From positions 1-64,000 of the forward strand of contig JAKOWJ010000351.1 in the NCBI GenBank assembly GCA_029781595.1: a DNA stretch of 64,000 nucleotides, written 5' to 3'. Below are positions 1 to 9,359 of the stretch, piece after piece. Position 1 is the first letter of the stretch; the number at the start of each line of letters is the position of its first letter. The notes beneath the pieces were generated by a model. It did no database searches and had not been told where the DNA came from. It saw only the letters and a list, made by a program, of their open reading frames with translations. Position numbers and translations under genes: made by a program. The DNA is from Pseudomonadota bacterium. Its GTDB lineage: Bacteria > Pseudomonadota > Gammaproteobacteria > Burkholderiales > Usitatibacteraceae.

Positions 1-1
1 C

Positions 2-394
2 AAGCGCCACCCCACGCTGGGCAAGGGCGTGGTGGTGGGGGCCGGCGCCAAGATCCTCGGCCCCTTCGAGGTGGGCGACGGCGCGAAGATCGGCTCGAAC
101 TCCGTGGTGGTGAAGCCGGTTCCCCCCGGGGCGACCGTCGTGGGCATTCCCGCCCGCGTCGTCGAGGACCACACCGCCGCGCGCATGGCCTTCGACGCGT
201 ATGCCGTCAGCGGCAACCTGGACGACCCGCTCAACCAGGTGCTGCAGACGCTGGGCGCGCGCACCGAGGACGTCGACGGGCGCCTGGCGGAGCTGCTGCG
301 GCGCGTTTCGGCGCTGGAGGGAAAAGATCAGGAAAATCATGCGGATGCCGAGCCCCTGCGGTCCGTGGGCGGGGGCCGGTCCGGAAATAGTTGA
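2..394 (+). CDS. cysE: Serine acetyltransferase, C-terminal part (start outside window)
   Basis: The reading frame is open from base 2 and enters from upstream. CysE makes O-acetylserine from serine and acetyl-CoA, the first step of cysteine synthesis. The visible part shows left-handed beta-helix hexapeptide repeats ([20 protein letters not shown], then IPARVV), the usual end of the CysE catalytic domain, followed by a longer hydrophilic tail of about 70 residues. The position directly before iscR is common in proteobacteria and fits CysE supplying the cysteine that IscS uses. The stop codon (392-394) overlaps the iscR promoter. The family call is firm; the N-terminal half cannot be judged here. 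Confidence 0.9.
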   Translation, partial: KRHPTLGKGVVVGAGAKILGPFEVGDGAKIGSNSVVVKPVPPGATVVGIPARVVEDHTAARMAFDAYAVSGNLDDPLNQVLQTLGARTEDVDGRLAELLRRVSALEGKDQENHADAEPLRSVGGGRSGNS

Positions 395-411
395 CCAAAT
401 CCATCGGCTTT
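387..411 (+). promoter_or_regulatory. IscR binding site (type 1-like operator)
   Basis: The bases ATAGTTGACCAAAT followed by CCATCGGC match the familiar pattern of IscR type 1 sites at iscR promoters (ATAGTTGAC, then a GTCGG-like right half). The site overlaps the -35 element, so [2Fe-2S]-IscR bound here would block transcription of its own operon. The assignment rests on motif and position; no binding is shown. Confidence 0.7.
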
Positions 412-419
412 TTTATACT
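391..419 (+). promoter_or_regulatory. Sigma-70 promoter of the isc operon
   Basis: A -35 TTGACC (391-396) and a -10 TATACT (414-419) are separated by 17 bp. Transcription should start near 426, about 40 bases before the iscR ATG at 468. The -35 lies inside the IscR-type operator. Confidence 0.75.
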
Positions 420-467
420 TGAGCGATCCGGTCGGGATTGTCCGGCCCCAGACGAGACGAGGCTCCC

Positions 468-941
468 ATGCGACTCACCACCAAAGGCAGGTTCGCGGTC
501 ACGGCGATGCTCGACCTGGCGCTGCACTCGACGAAGGGCCCGGTGACGCTCGCCGGGATCAGCGCCCGGCAGCGCATCTCGCTCTCGTACCTGGAGCAGC
601 TCTTCGGCAAGCTGCGCCGCCGCTCCCTGGTGGAGAGCGTGCGCGGTCCCGGCGGCGGCTACCACCTGGCGCGCGACGCCTCGCTCGTCACCGTGGCCGA
701 CATCATCAACGCGGTGGAGGAGTCGATCGACTCCACGCAGTGCGGCGGCAAGGAGAACTGCCACGACAACCACCGCTGCATGACCCACGACCTGTGGGAG
801 GAGCTCAACGCGACGGTGCACGGCTTCCTGTCGCGCGTCTCGCTCGCCCAGCTCGTCGAGAAGCAGCGTTCCAAGCCCGTCTCGGTGGTGGCCGCGCGCC
901 CGCGCTCGCCGCGCTCCGACGGGCCCATCATCACCGTCTGA
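468..941 (+). CDS. iscR: Iron-sulfur cluster regulator IscR
   Basis: Rrf2-family regulator of 157 residues. It starts [19 protein letters not shown], the conserved IscR N-terminus, so I use the ATG at 468 rather than the in-frame ATG at 438. The winged helix occupies roughly residues 1-80. Cluster ligands Cys92, Cys98, Cys104 and His107 are all present at the positions known in E. coli. With a [2Fe-2S] cluster it represses the isc operon; without it, it acts on other promoters. It is the first gene of the operon and lies behind an IscR-type operator, so it is likely autoregulated. Confidence 0.97.
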   Translation: MRLTTKGRFAVTAMLDLALHSTKGPVTLAGISARQRISLSYLEQLFGKLRRRSLVESVRGPGGGYHLARDASLVTVADIINAVEESIDSTQCGGKENCHDNHRCMTHDLWEELNATVHGFLSRVSLAQLVEKQRSKPVSVVAARPRSPRSDGPIITV

Positions 942-966
942 GCGGCCCCGCCGCGGGATCCCCGAC

Positions 967-2184
967 ATGAACGACCCCAAGCACCCCATCTACCTCGACT
1001 ACTCCGCCACGACGCCGGTGGACCCGCGCGTGGCCGAGAAGATGATCCCCTGGCTCGTCGAGCGCTTCGGCAACCCGGCCTCCCGCAGCCACGCCTACGG
1101 CTGGGAGGCCGAGGAGGCCGTGGAGAACGCGCGTGCCGAGGTGGCGCGCCTCGTGAACGCCGACCCGAAGGAGATCGTCTGGACCTCCGGCGCCACCGAG
1201 TCCAACAACCTCGCCCTGAAGGGCGCCGCGCACTTCCACGCCTCGCGCGGCAAGCACCTGGTGACCGTGAAGACCGAGCACAAGGCCGTGCTCGACACGG
1301 TGCGCGAGCTCGAGCGCGTGGGCTTCGAGGCCACCTACCTCGACCCGGAGCCCGACGGCCTCGTGGATCCCGCGAAGTTCGAGGCGGCCCTGCGCCCGGA
1401 CACGACCGTCGCCTCGGTGATGCTCGTGAACAACGAGATCGGCGTGATCCAGCCCATCGAGCGGCTCGGCGAGATCTGCCGCGCGCGCGGCGTCGTGTTC
1501 CACGTGGACGCCGCGCAGGCCACGGGCAAGGTGCCCATCGACCTCGCCGCGCTCAAGGTGGACCTCATGAGCTTCTCGGCGCACAAGACCTACGGGCCCA
1601 AGGGCATCGGCGCCCTGTACGTGCGCCGCAAGCCCCGCGTGCGCATCGAGGCGCAGATGCACGGCGGCGGCCACGAGCGGGGCCTGCGCTCGGGCACCCT
1701 GCCCACGCACCAGATCGTCGGCATGGGCGAGGCCTTCCGCCTGGCCCGGCTGGAGATGGCCACGGAGAACGAGCGCATCCGCATGCTGCGCGACCGGCTG
1801 CTCGAAGGCGTGCGCGGCCTGGAGGAGGTGTACGTGAACGGCGACCTGGAGCGCCGCGTGCCCCACAACCTCAACGTGAGCTTCAACTTCGTCGAGGGCG
1901 AGTCGCTCATCATGGGCATGAAGGAGCTGGCGGTGTCCTCGGGCTCGGCCTGCACCTCCGCCTCGCTCGAGCCGTCCTACGTGCTGCGCGCGCTGGGGCG
2001 CAACGACGAGCTGGCGCACAGCTCCATCCGCTTCACCATCGGCCGCTACACCACCGAGGCCGACATCGACTTCGCGGTGAAGCTCATCCGCGAGCGCATC
2101 GGCAAGCTGCGCGAGATGAGCCCGCTGTGGGAGATGTACAAGGAAGGCATCGACCTGAATTCCGTCCAATGGGCGGCGCACTGA
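967..2184 (+). CDS. iscS: Cysteine desulfurase IscS
   Basis: PLP enzyme of 405 residues that takes sulfur from cysteine and passes it to IscU and to tRNA-thiolation partners. The PLP lysine is in [10 protein letters not shown] (Lys207) and the persulfide cysteine in [13 protein letters not shown] (Cys329). The length matches the class I (IscS) subgroup. It starts 25 bases after iscR. MnmA, encoded later in this window, is a known sulfur acceptor of IscS in other bacteria. Confidence 0.98.
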   Translation: MNDPKHPIYLDYSATTPVDPRVAEKMIPWLVERFGNPASRSHAYGWEAEEAVENARAEVARLVNADPKEIVWTSGATESNNLALKGAAHFHASRGKHLVTVKTEHKAVLDTVRELERVGFEATYLDPEPDGLVDPAKFEAALRPDTTVASVMLVNNEIGVIQPIERLGEICRARGVVFHVDAAQATGKVPIDLAALKVDLMSFSAHKTYGPKGIGALYVRRKPRVRIEAQMHGGGHERGLRSGTLPTHQIVGMGEAFRLARLEMATENERIRMLRDRLLEGVRGLEEVYVNGDLERRVPHNLNVSFNFVEGESLIMGMKELAVSSGSACTSASLEPSYVLRALGRNDELAHSSIRFTIGRYTTEADIDFAVKLIRERIGKLREMSPLWEMYKEGIDLNSVQWAAH

Positions 2185-2194
2185 GGGACAGACC

Positions 2195-2611
2195 ATGGCT
2201 TACAGCACGAAAGTCATCGACCACTACGAGAACCCCCGCAACGTCGGGTCGTTCGGCAAGGACGAGCAGGGCGTGGCCACCGGGATGGTGGGCGCGCCCG
2301 CCTGCGGCGACGTGATGAAGCTGCAGATCAAGGTCGGCGCCGGCGGCGTCATCGAGGACGCGAAGTTCAAGACCTACGGCTGCGGCTCGGCCATCGCCTC
2401 CTCCTCGCTCGTCACCGAGTGGGTGAAGGGCAAGACGCTGGACGAGGCCGCCGGCATCCGCAACACGCAGATCGCCGAGGAGCTCGCGCTCCCGCCGGTG
2501 AAGATCCACTGCTCGATCCTCGCGGAGGACGCCATCAAGGCGGCCATCGCGGACTACCGCAAGAAGTACGGCGAGGGCGGCTCGGGCGACGAGAAGAAGG
2601 CGGCCGACTGA
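2195..2611 (+). CDS. iscU: Fe-S cluster scaffold IscU
   Basis: Scaffold of 138 residues on which [2Fe-2S] clusters are assembled. The three cluster cysteines are visible in [20 protein letters not shown] and [10 protein letters not shown], together with the Asp after the first Cys. The HscA recognition motif appears as LPPVK. It starts 10 bases after iscS, and its stop shares a base with the iscA start. Confidence 0.98.
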   Translation: MAYSTKVIDHYENPRNVGSFGKDEQGVATGMVGAPACGDVMKLQIKVGAGGVIEDAKFKTYGCGSAIASSSLVTEWVKGKTLDEAAGIRNTQIAEELALPPVKIHCSILAEDAIKAAIADYRKKYGEGGSGDEKKAAD

Positions 2612-2934
2612 TGAGCGTGACCCTCACCGAGCGCGCGGCGGACCACGTCCAGCGCTACATGGCCAAGCGCGGCAAGGGCCTGGGCCTGCGCCTGGGCGTG
2701 AAGACCACGGGCTGCTCCGGCCTCGCCTACAAGCTCGAGTTCGCCGACGAGGTGAACGAGGGCGACGTGCAGTTCGAGTCCAACGGCGTGCGCGTCCTCG
2801 TGGACCCGAAGAGCCTCGCCTACCTCGACGGCACGGAGCTCGACTTCGTGCGCGAGGGCCTGAACGAGGGGTTCCGGTTCCGCAACCCCAACGAGAAGGA
2901 CCGCTGCGGCTGCGGGGAGTCGTTCAACATCTGA
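2611..2934 (+). CDS. iscA: A-type Fe-S carrier IscA
   Basis: A-type carrier of 107 residues that moves clusters or iron to apo-targets. The three conserved cysteines are in TTGCSGLAY and in the C-terminal CGCGESF. The ATG at 2611 overlaps the iscU stop (TGATG), which indicates translational coupling. The first residues [13 protein letters not shown] fit the family start. Confidence 0.97.
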   Translation: MSVTLTERAADHVQRYMAKRGKGLGLRLGVKTTGCSGLAYKLEFADEVNEGDVQFESNGVRVLVDPKSLAYLDGTELDFVREGLNEGFRFRNPNEKDRCGCGESFNI

Positions 2935-3043
2935 TCGCGCCGTGCGGCGCGGGCGGGGCGACGGCCCGCCCCCGCGCCGGCCCGGCCGACGGCCGGGAGA
3001 GCGAACCGAAGGCGGGAGAGCGCCTCGCGCCCCCCACCCTGCC

Positions 3044-3586
3044 ATGACCGCCGAATTCACCCGCAACCACTTCGAGCTCCTGGGGCTGCCGCCCGCCTTC
3101 GCGGTCGACCTGCAGGCCCTGGAGCGCGCCTACCGGGAGCTGCAGGGCCGCGTCCACCCGGACCGCTTCGCAGCCGCGAGCGAGGCCGAGCGGCGCGTGG
3201 CGATGCAGTGGGCGGCGCGCGCCAACGAGGCGTACCGGACGCTGCGCAACCCCATCGACCGCGCGCGCTACCTGCTGGGCCTGAAGGGCTACGACACCGG
3301 CGAGGAGTCCAACACCGCCATGCCGCCCGACTTCCTCATGCAGCAGATGGCCTGGCGCGAGCAGGTGGAGGAGGGCCTCGGCAGCCGGGACCCGGCCGCC
3401 CTCGAGGCCCTGCGCGGCGAGATCGGCCGCGAGCGCGCCGAGATGCACGCGCTCCTCGCGCGGGCGCTGGGAGACGAGCGCAACTACGACGCCGGCTGCT
3501 CGCTGGTGCGCAAGCTGCGCTTCCTCGACCGGCTCGAGGCCGAGGTGGACGACGCGCTGGAGACGCTGGCCGAGGGCGCGCGCTGA
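3044..3586 (+). CDS. hscB: Fe-S co-chaperone HscB
   Basis: J-domain co-chaperone of 180 residues. The HPD motif is at residues 38-40, and a C-terminal three-helix IscU-binding domain follows (about 95-175). It delivers IscU to HscA and stimulates its ATPase. I chose the ATG at 3044 because the 34 in-frame codons upstream are Arg/Gly/Pro-rich and unlike the family. The 109 bases between iscA and hscB are GC-rich and show no clear promoter or terminator. Confidence 0.95.
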   Translation: MTAEFTRNHFELLGLPPAFAVDLQALERAYRELQGRVHPDRFAAASEAERRVAMQWAARANEAYRTLRNPIDRARYLLGLKGYDTGEESNTAMPPDFLMQQMAWREQVEEGLGSRDPAALEALRGEIGRERAEMHALLARALGDERNYDAGCSLVRKLRFLDRLEAEVDDALETLAEGAR

Positions 3587-3611
3587 GCGCGCCCGCCCGA
3601 GAGGAAAACCG

Positions 3612-5483
3612 ATGTCACTGCTGCAGATCTCCGAACCCGGACTTTCCCCCGAGCCCCACCAGCGGCGCATCGCCGTGGGCATCGACCTGGGCACGACGCA
3701 CTCGCTCGTGGCCACGGTGCGAAGCGGGTCCGCCGAGTGCCTCCCGGACGGGCAGGGGCGCATCCTGCTGCCGTCGATCGTGCACTACGCGGCGGGCACG
3801 GATCCCGTCGTGGGACAGGACGCGCAGGCGCTCGCCGCCGACGACCCCGCCAACACGATCGTCTCGGTCAAGCGCTTCATGGGCCGGGGCGTGGCGGACG
3901 TCGCCAAGTACGGGGCGCTGCCCTACCGCTTCGTCGACGCGCCCGGCATGGTCGCCATCGAGACGGCCGCGGGACTGCGCTCGCCCGTGCAGGTGTCGGC
4001 CGACATCCTGCACACGCTGCGCGCGCGGGCCGAGGCGAGCCTGGGCGGCGAGCTCTTCGGCGCGGTGGTGACGGTGCCCGCGTACTTCGACGACGCGCAG
4101 CGGCAGGCCACCAAGGACGCCGCGCGCATCGCGGGCCTGAACGTGCTGCGCCTGCTCAACGAGCCCACGGCCGCGGCCATCGCCTACGGGCTGGACAACG
4201 CCTCCGAGGGCACCTTCGCCATCTTCGACCTGGGCGGCGGCACCTTCGACCTGTCGATCCTGCGCCTGACGCGCGGCGTCTTCGAGGTGCTCGCCACGAG
4301 CGGGGACTCGGCGCTGGGCGGCGACGACTTCGACCAGGCGATCGCCGTCCACTGGCGCGTCACGCACGGGCTGGCCGACGCCTCCGGCCGCGACACGCGG
4401 CGCCTGCTGGCCGCCGCGCGCAGCGTGAAGGAGCGCCTGTCGGCGGAGGAATCGGCCGATGCGCAGGTCACGCTCACCTGGGGCCAGCAGCTGCACCTGC
4501 GCCTCACGCGCGCGGAGTTCGAGGAGATCACCGCGCCCCTGGTGCAGAAGACGCTGGGGCCGACGCGCAAGGCGCTGCGCGACGCGGGGCTCGCCGTCGC
4601 GGACGTGGACGGCGTGGTCCTCGTGGGCGGCGCCACGCGCATGCCGCACCTGCAGCGCGCCGTGGCGCGGTTCTTCGGGCGCGAGCCGCTGGTGAACCTC
4701 GACCCGGAGCAGGTGGTGGCCCTGGGCGCGGCGATCCAGGCCAACGCCCTGGCGGGCAACCGCGGCGCCGGCGAGGACTGGCTGCTCCTGGACGTGATCC
4801 CGCTCTCGCTGGGGCTGGAGACCATGGGCGGGCTCGTGGAGAAGGTCATCCCGCGCAACTCGACGATCCCCGTGGCCCGCGCGCAGGAGTTCACGACCTT
4901 CCGCGACGGGCAGTCGGCGATGGCCATCCACGTCGTGCAGGGCGAGCGGGAGCTCGTGTCGGACTGCCGCTCGCTCGCGCGATTCGAGCTGCGCGGCATC
5001 CCGCCCATGGTGGCGGGGGCGGCGCGGATCGTGGTGACCTTCCAGGTGGACGCCGACGGGCTCCTGTCGGTGTCGGCGCAGGAGAAGACGACGGGCGTGA
5101 GCGCCGCCGTGGCCGTGAAGCCCTCCTACGGGCTCACCGACGACGAGGTGGCCCGCATGCTCCGCGAGGGCTTCGACCACGCGCAGGCCGATCGCGACGC
5201 GCGGGCGCTCGCCGAGCAGCAGGTGGAGGCCGACGGCCTCGTGGCCGCGCTCGCGGGCGCGCTGGACGAGGACGGCGACCTGCTCCCGCCGCCGGAGCGC
5301 GAGCGCCTGGACGCGGCCCTGGCCTCGCTCGCGGCCGCCCGCGGCGGCTCGGACCACCGCGCCCTCAAGCAGGCCGTCGAGGCGCTCAACCGGGCCTCGG
5401 AGCCCTTCGCGGCGAGGCGCATGGACCGCTCGGTCGCGCGCGCGCTCGCCGGGCGCCGCCTGGACGAGGTGCCGACGAAATGA
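3612..5483 (+). CDS. hscA: Fe-S assembly Hsp70 chaperone HscA
   Basis: Specialised Hsp70 of 623 residues. The nucleotide-binding domain covers about 20-385 ([33 protein letters not shown]), followed by the substrate-binding domain (about 390-510) and a shortened helical lid, as is usual for HscA. It uses ATP to drive cluster release from IscU. A clear leader (GAGAGGAAAACC) precedes the ATG. Its stop overlaps the fdx start by 4 bases. Confidence 0.97.
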   Translation: MSLLQISEPGLSPEPHQRRIAVGIDLGTTHSLVATVRSGSAECLPDGQGRILLPSIVHYAAGTDPVVGQDAQALAADDPANTIVSVKRFMGRGVADVAKYGALPYRFVDAPGMVAIETAAGLRSPVQVSADILHTLRARAEASLGGELFGAVVTVPAYFDDAQRQATKDAARIAGLNVLRLLNEPTAAAIAYGLDNASEGTFAIFDLGGGTFDLSILRLTRGVFEVLATSGDSALGGDDFDQAIAVHWRVTHGLADASGRDTRRLLAAARSVKERLSAEESADAQVTLTWGQQLHLRLTRAEFEEITAPLVQKTLGPTRKALRDAGLAVADVDGVVLVGGATRMPHLQRAVARFFGREPLVNLDPEQVVALGAAIQANALAGNRGAGEDWLLLDVIPLSLGLETMGGLVEKVIPRNSTIPVARAQEFTTFRDGQSAMAIHVVQGERELVSDCRSLARFELRGIPPMVAGAARIVVTFQVDADGLLSVSAQEKTTGVSAAVAVKPSYGLTDDEVARMLREGFDHAQADRDARALAEQQVEADGLVAALAGALDEDGDLLPPPERERLDAALASLAAARGGSDHRALKQAVEALNRASEPFAARRMDRSVARALAGRRLDEVPTK

Positions 5484-5821
5484 CGGCGGTCACCGTCCTG
5501 CCCCACGCCGCGCTGTGCCCCGCCGGCGCGAGCTTCGAGGTGGAGCCGGGCACGAGCGTGTGCGACGCGCTGCTCGCGCACGGCATCGAGATCGAGCACG
5601 CGTGCGAGAAGTCCTGCGCCTGCACGACCTGCCACGTGATCGTGCGCGAGGGATTCGATTCGCTGGCGCCGGCCTCCGACAAGGAGGACGACCTGCTCGA
5701 CAAGGCCTGGGGCCTGGAGTTCACCTCGCGGCTGTCGTGCCAGGCGCGGGTGGGCACGTCGCCGCTCACCGTCGAGATCCCCAGGTACACGATCAACCAG
5801 GTGTCCGAGGGCAAGCGCTGA
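5480..5821 (+). CDS. fdx: Isc-type [2Fe-2S] ferredoxin
   Basis: Adrenodoxin-type ferredoxin of 113 residues that supplies electrons for cluster assembly. Ligands Cys42, Cys48, Cys51 and Cys87 are in the order expected ([11 protein letters not shown] and LSCQA). The ATG overlaps the hscA stop (ATGA). No other start fits the family N-terminus better. Confidence 0.96.
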   Translation: MTAVTVLPHAALCPAGASFEVEPGTSVCDALLAHGIEIEHACEKSCACTTCHVIVREGFDSLAPASDKEDDLLDKAWGLEFTSRLSCQARVGTSPLTVEIPRYTINQVSEGKR

Positions 5822-5848
5822 GGCCCGCGGACCGAGGAGGCGAAGACC

Positions 5849-6043
5849 ATGAAATGGACCGACACGCGCGAGATCGCGATCGCGCTCGCCGAGGCGCTCC
5901 CCGACGTGGACCCGAGGACGGTGCGCTACACGGACCTGCACCGGTGGGTCATGGGGCTGCCGGGATTCGCCGACGCGCCGGACCGCTCCGGCGAGAAGAT
6001 CCTCGAGGCGATCCAGATGGCCTGGATCGACGAGGCGGACTAG
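5849..6043 (+). CDS. iscX: Fe-S assembly protein IscX (YfhJ)
   Basis: Small acidic protein of 64 residues matching IscX (MKWTDTREIAIALAEALPD, ending WIDEAD). It binds IscS and iron and modulates the desulfurase. It is the last isc gene, 27 bases after fdx, with GAGGAGG before the ATG. The gene converges on the rhodanese gene with only 42 bases between the stops and no obvious intrinsic terminator. Confidence 0.95.
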   Translation: MKWTDTREIAIALAEALPDVDPRTVRYTDLHRWVMGLPGFADAPDRSGEKILEAIQMAWIDEAD

Positions 6044-6085
6044 CCGCGGGGACGCGACGGGCGCGCCCCCGCGATCCGGCGCCGC

Positions 6086-7468
6086 TCAGTTGGGCTCGAT
6101 GGTGAACGAGCCGTCCTTGGCGATCTCGATGTCGCCCTTCACGAAGGCAACGTTGAAGCCGCGCTCCTTGAGCTTGTGGTACGCCATCTCGGCGCGCACG
6201 CCGGTGGAGCAGTGCGCGACGATGCGCTTGTCCTTCGGCAGCTCGGCCACGCGCGCGAGGAGCTCCTCGTCGGGGATGAGCTTGGCGCCCTTGATCATGC
6301 CGGCGTTGGCCTCGTCGCTGTTGCGCACGTCGAGGATGAGCGTGTCGGCCGGCGTCTTCGCGGCGAGCGCCCGGAAGGCGTCGATGCCGATGTCGCCCGG
6401 GCGCGGCCTGGGCACGAAGGCGACCTTGGTCGCCGGGGCGCCCGTGGCCACGGCGTAGCCCGCGCCCTTCCAGCCCTCGAAGCCGCCCGTGACCACCGTC
6501 ACGAACGGGTAGCCGGCGCCGGTGATGGCCGAGGCCACCGCCATCGCGGCCTTCCCGTCGCCACCGTCGTAGACCATGATCGGCGCCTTCTTCTCCTTCG
6601 CGGGGAAGCCGGCGAGCGCGGCCTTCACCTGGCCGGGCGCGATCGCCACGGCGCCCGGGATGAAGCCCTGCGCCACCTCGGCGGCGGGGCGCGCGTCGAT
6701 GAGCACGTGCGGGATGCCCTTGTCGATCCACGCGGCCTTCAGGTGCGCGCCGGCCAGCACGCCGACGGACTTCTGGGTCCACTCGGGCCAGCCCTCGCGG
6801 TACACGCGCGCGTTGGTGTAGCCCAGGGCCTCCGCGCGGCGCAGCGAGTTCGGGCTCAGCATGCACGTGATGCCCTGGCAGAAGAACACGATGCGCGTGG
6901 CCTTGTCGGCCGGCAGCATCTTCGCCGCCAGCGCGTCGAAGCCCTTCGTGGTGAACGGCACGTTGATCGCGGTGGGGATGGTGCCTTCCTGGACGCGCGG
7001 CAGCGGGCGCGAGTCGACCAGGACGTACTTCCCGGCCTCGGGGCCCATGGCGACCAGGGCCGCGACGTCGTCGTACTTCACCAGCTTCTCGGGGGCGATC
7101 TTGATGGGGCCCTTGAACCAGATGCGGGTGGCGGTCTTCACGCCGTCCTTCTCGACGAACGCGATCTTGGACTCGTGGCCCTTGCGCATGTCGCGCAGCG
7201 CCTCGGCGGGCTTCGGATCTCCCCCCTCGAAGACCGCGATGGCCTTCGGGTCGAACTTCACGATCTCGGTGGCGCCGTCGACGCGCAGCTGGATCGACTG
7301 CGACTTGAAGGCCACGTTCTCGAAGTTGCCCATGACCTCGTCCGCACCGGCCTTGTGGCAGTTGGTGCAGAACTTGGGGATGTTGGCGCGGCCGGCCGAC
7401 GGCGCCTGGGCGAGGGCCGCGGGCGCGAGGCCGGCGGCGATGAGCAGGACGAGGGTGCGGACCTTCAT
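6086..7468 (-). CDS. Exported triple-rhodanese protein with a single heme-c motif
   Basis: A 460-residue protein with a signal peptide (residues 1-20, ending ALA). One CTNCH heme-binding motif lies at 34-38. Three rhodanese-like domains follow. The first (about 130-235) has a cysteine loop FFCQGITCMLS (Cys197/Cys202). The second (about 240-345) has Gly/Asp-rich DGGDGKA in place of the catalytic cysteine and is probably structural. The third (about 360-450) has a canonical loop AHCSTGVRA (Cys420). A periplasmic role in sulfur transfer or oxidation with electron exchange through heme is inferred; the substrate is unknown. It has an FNR-like site upstream and AAAGGAGC before the ATG. Confidence 0.8.
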   Translation of the reverse strand: MKVRTLVLLIAAGLAPAALAQAPSAGRANIPKFCTNCHKAGADEVMGNFENVAFKSQSIQLRVDGATEIVKFDPKAIAVFEGGDPKPAEALRDMRKGHESKIAFVEKDGVKTATRIWFKGPIKIAPEKLVKYDDVAALVAMGPEAGKYVLVDSRPLPRVQEGTIPTAINVPFTTKGFDALAAKMLPADKATRIVFFCQGITCMLSPNSLRRAEALGYTNARVYREGWPEWTQKSVGVLAGAHLKAAWIDKGIPHVLIDARPAAEVAQGFIPGAVAIAPGQVKAALAGFPAKEKKAPIMVYDGGDGKAAMAVASAITGAGYPFVTVVTGGFEGWKGAGYAVATGAPATKVAFVPRPRPGDIGIDAFRALAAKTPADTLILDVRNSDEANAGMIKGAKLIPDEELLARVAELPKDKRIVAHCSTGVRAEMAYHKLKERGFNVAFVKGDIEIAKDGSFTIEPN

Positions 7469-7552
7469 GACAGCTCCTTTCGGCTAGGGAATTTGGAGGC
7501 GGGGCTGCGCCGGTTGGAGGCCGATCCGCGCGTGCAGCGCCCGACGCCTGCC

Positions 7553-7594
7553 ATTGGACGATGGCGGGGGCCGGTGGCGGGTGACCTATATCAA
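7553..7594 (-). promoter_or_regulatory. FNR/CRP-family site and candidate class II promoter of the rhodanese gene
   Basis: On the minus strand TTGAT-ATAG-GTCAC (7594-7581) matches the FNR/DNR pattern TTGAT-N4-ATCAA well in one half and partly in the other. A -10-like TCCAAT lies at 7558-7553. That would put transcription start near 7546 and the site centre at about -41.5, the usual activating position. The motif is seen; the regulator and its signal (low oxygen or NO) are inferred. Confidence 0.45.
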
Positions 7595-7646
7595 TCGCGC
7601 CTTATATACCCCCCTGGATGGTCGGGGGAGTATGCGAGAGGGGGCG

Positions 7647-7673
7647 AAAAAAAAGGGGCAGGAGACCTGCCCC
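7647..7673 (-). terminator. Strong intrinsic terminator of the small RNA unit
   Basis: On the minus strand GGGGCAGG-TCT-CCTGCCCC forms an 8-bp perfect stem with a 3-base loop, followed by eight T residues. It lies 280 bases past glrR and well upstream of the rhodanese gene. It therefore closes the intergenic transcript rather than either flanking gene directly. Confidence 0.9.
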
Positions 7674-7757
7674 ACAAGGCGCACTCTTTGAGACTGGAGG
7701 AGAATCCACCGGCCTTTCACCGGCGCGGGGCGGAGGGAGCCCTGGATGACGCTTCGC
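7647..7757 (-). ncRNA. Candidate sigma-54-dependent small RNA, GlmY-like in context
   Basis: This is the predicted transcript from the sigma-54 promoter at 7784-7767 (start near G7757) to the T8 tract at 7654-7647, about 111 nt. It has no credible ORF. Possible parts are a 5' segment whose AUCCA can pair with UGGAU, a CCGG-UGAAAGG-CCGG hairpin inside, an open pyrimidine stretch UUCUCCUCCAG (7704-7694) able to pair with Shine-Dalgarno sequences, and the terminator hairpin. Gene context (glrK-qseG-glrR immediately upstream) and promoter parts mirror E. coli glmY. I do not claim sequence homology with GlmY or GlmZ; this RNA is shorter than either. Confidence 0.65.
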
Positions 7758-7766
7758 CCGATTATG

Positions 7767-7784
7767 TAGCAAGCCCGGTGCCAA
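7767..7784 (-). promoter_or_regulatory. Sigma-54 (RpoN) promoter
   Basis: Minus-strand TTGGCAC-CGGGC-TTGCTA matches the -24/-12 consensus (TGGCAC-N5-TTGCW) with exact spacing. Expected start is around 7757. It lies in an intergenic region beside a gene for a sigma-54 activator (GlrR), which strengthens the call. Confidence 0.88.
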
Positions 7785-7802
7785 GTCCATGTTCCCGATG
7801 TA

Positions 7803-7815
7803 AATCAGGAATTTA
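7803..7815 (+). promoter_or_regulatory. IHF consensus site, promoter-proximal
   Basis: AATCAGGAATTTA fits the IHF consensus WATCARNNNNTTR at every position. It sits between the sigma-54 promoter and the nearer GlrR site, the position where IHF bends DNA to bring an activator to sigma-54 polymerase. Confidence 0.65.
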
Positions 7816-7859
7816 CGGGGAACTCCTCAGACTCGTCTCCAGCTTGCCGGTTCCCGCCC

Positions 7860-7877
7860 TGTCGTCAACTGGCGACA
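7860..7877 (-). promoter_or_regulatory. GlrR binding site, proximal (TGTC-N10-GACA)
   Basis: TGTC, ten bases, GACA: an exact match to the motif recognised by GlrR at enterobacterial glmY promoters. The centre lies about 110 bases upstream of the predicted start, a normal enhancer distance. Confidence 0.8.
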
Positions 7878-7896
7878 GGGTCGCGCCGCCAGGCGC

Positions 7897-7909
7897 TAAG
7901 CCATTGATT
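7897..7909 (-). promoter_or_regulatory. IHF consensus site, between the two GlrR sites
   Basis: Minus-strand AATCAATGGCTTA fits WATCARNNNNTTR at every position. It lies midway between the two TGTC-N10-GACA elements, so IHF could wrap both toward the promoter. Confidence 0.6.
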
Positions 7910-7924
7910 CGACTCGGCCCACCT

Positions 7925-7942
7925 TGTCTCCGCGCGGAGACA
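7925..7942 (-). promoter_or_regulatory. GlrR binding site, distal (TGTC-N10-GACA)
   Basis: TGTCTCCGCGCGGAGACA is a perfect palindrome and an exact TGTC-N10-GACA match. It begins 8 bases beyond the glrR stop codon and lies 65 bases from the proximal site, a little over six helical turns, so both may be used on a similar face of the DNA. Confidence 0.8.
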
Positions 7943-7949
7943 GCGCGGC

Positions 7950-9359
<1,410 letters not shown>

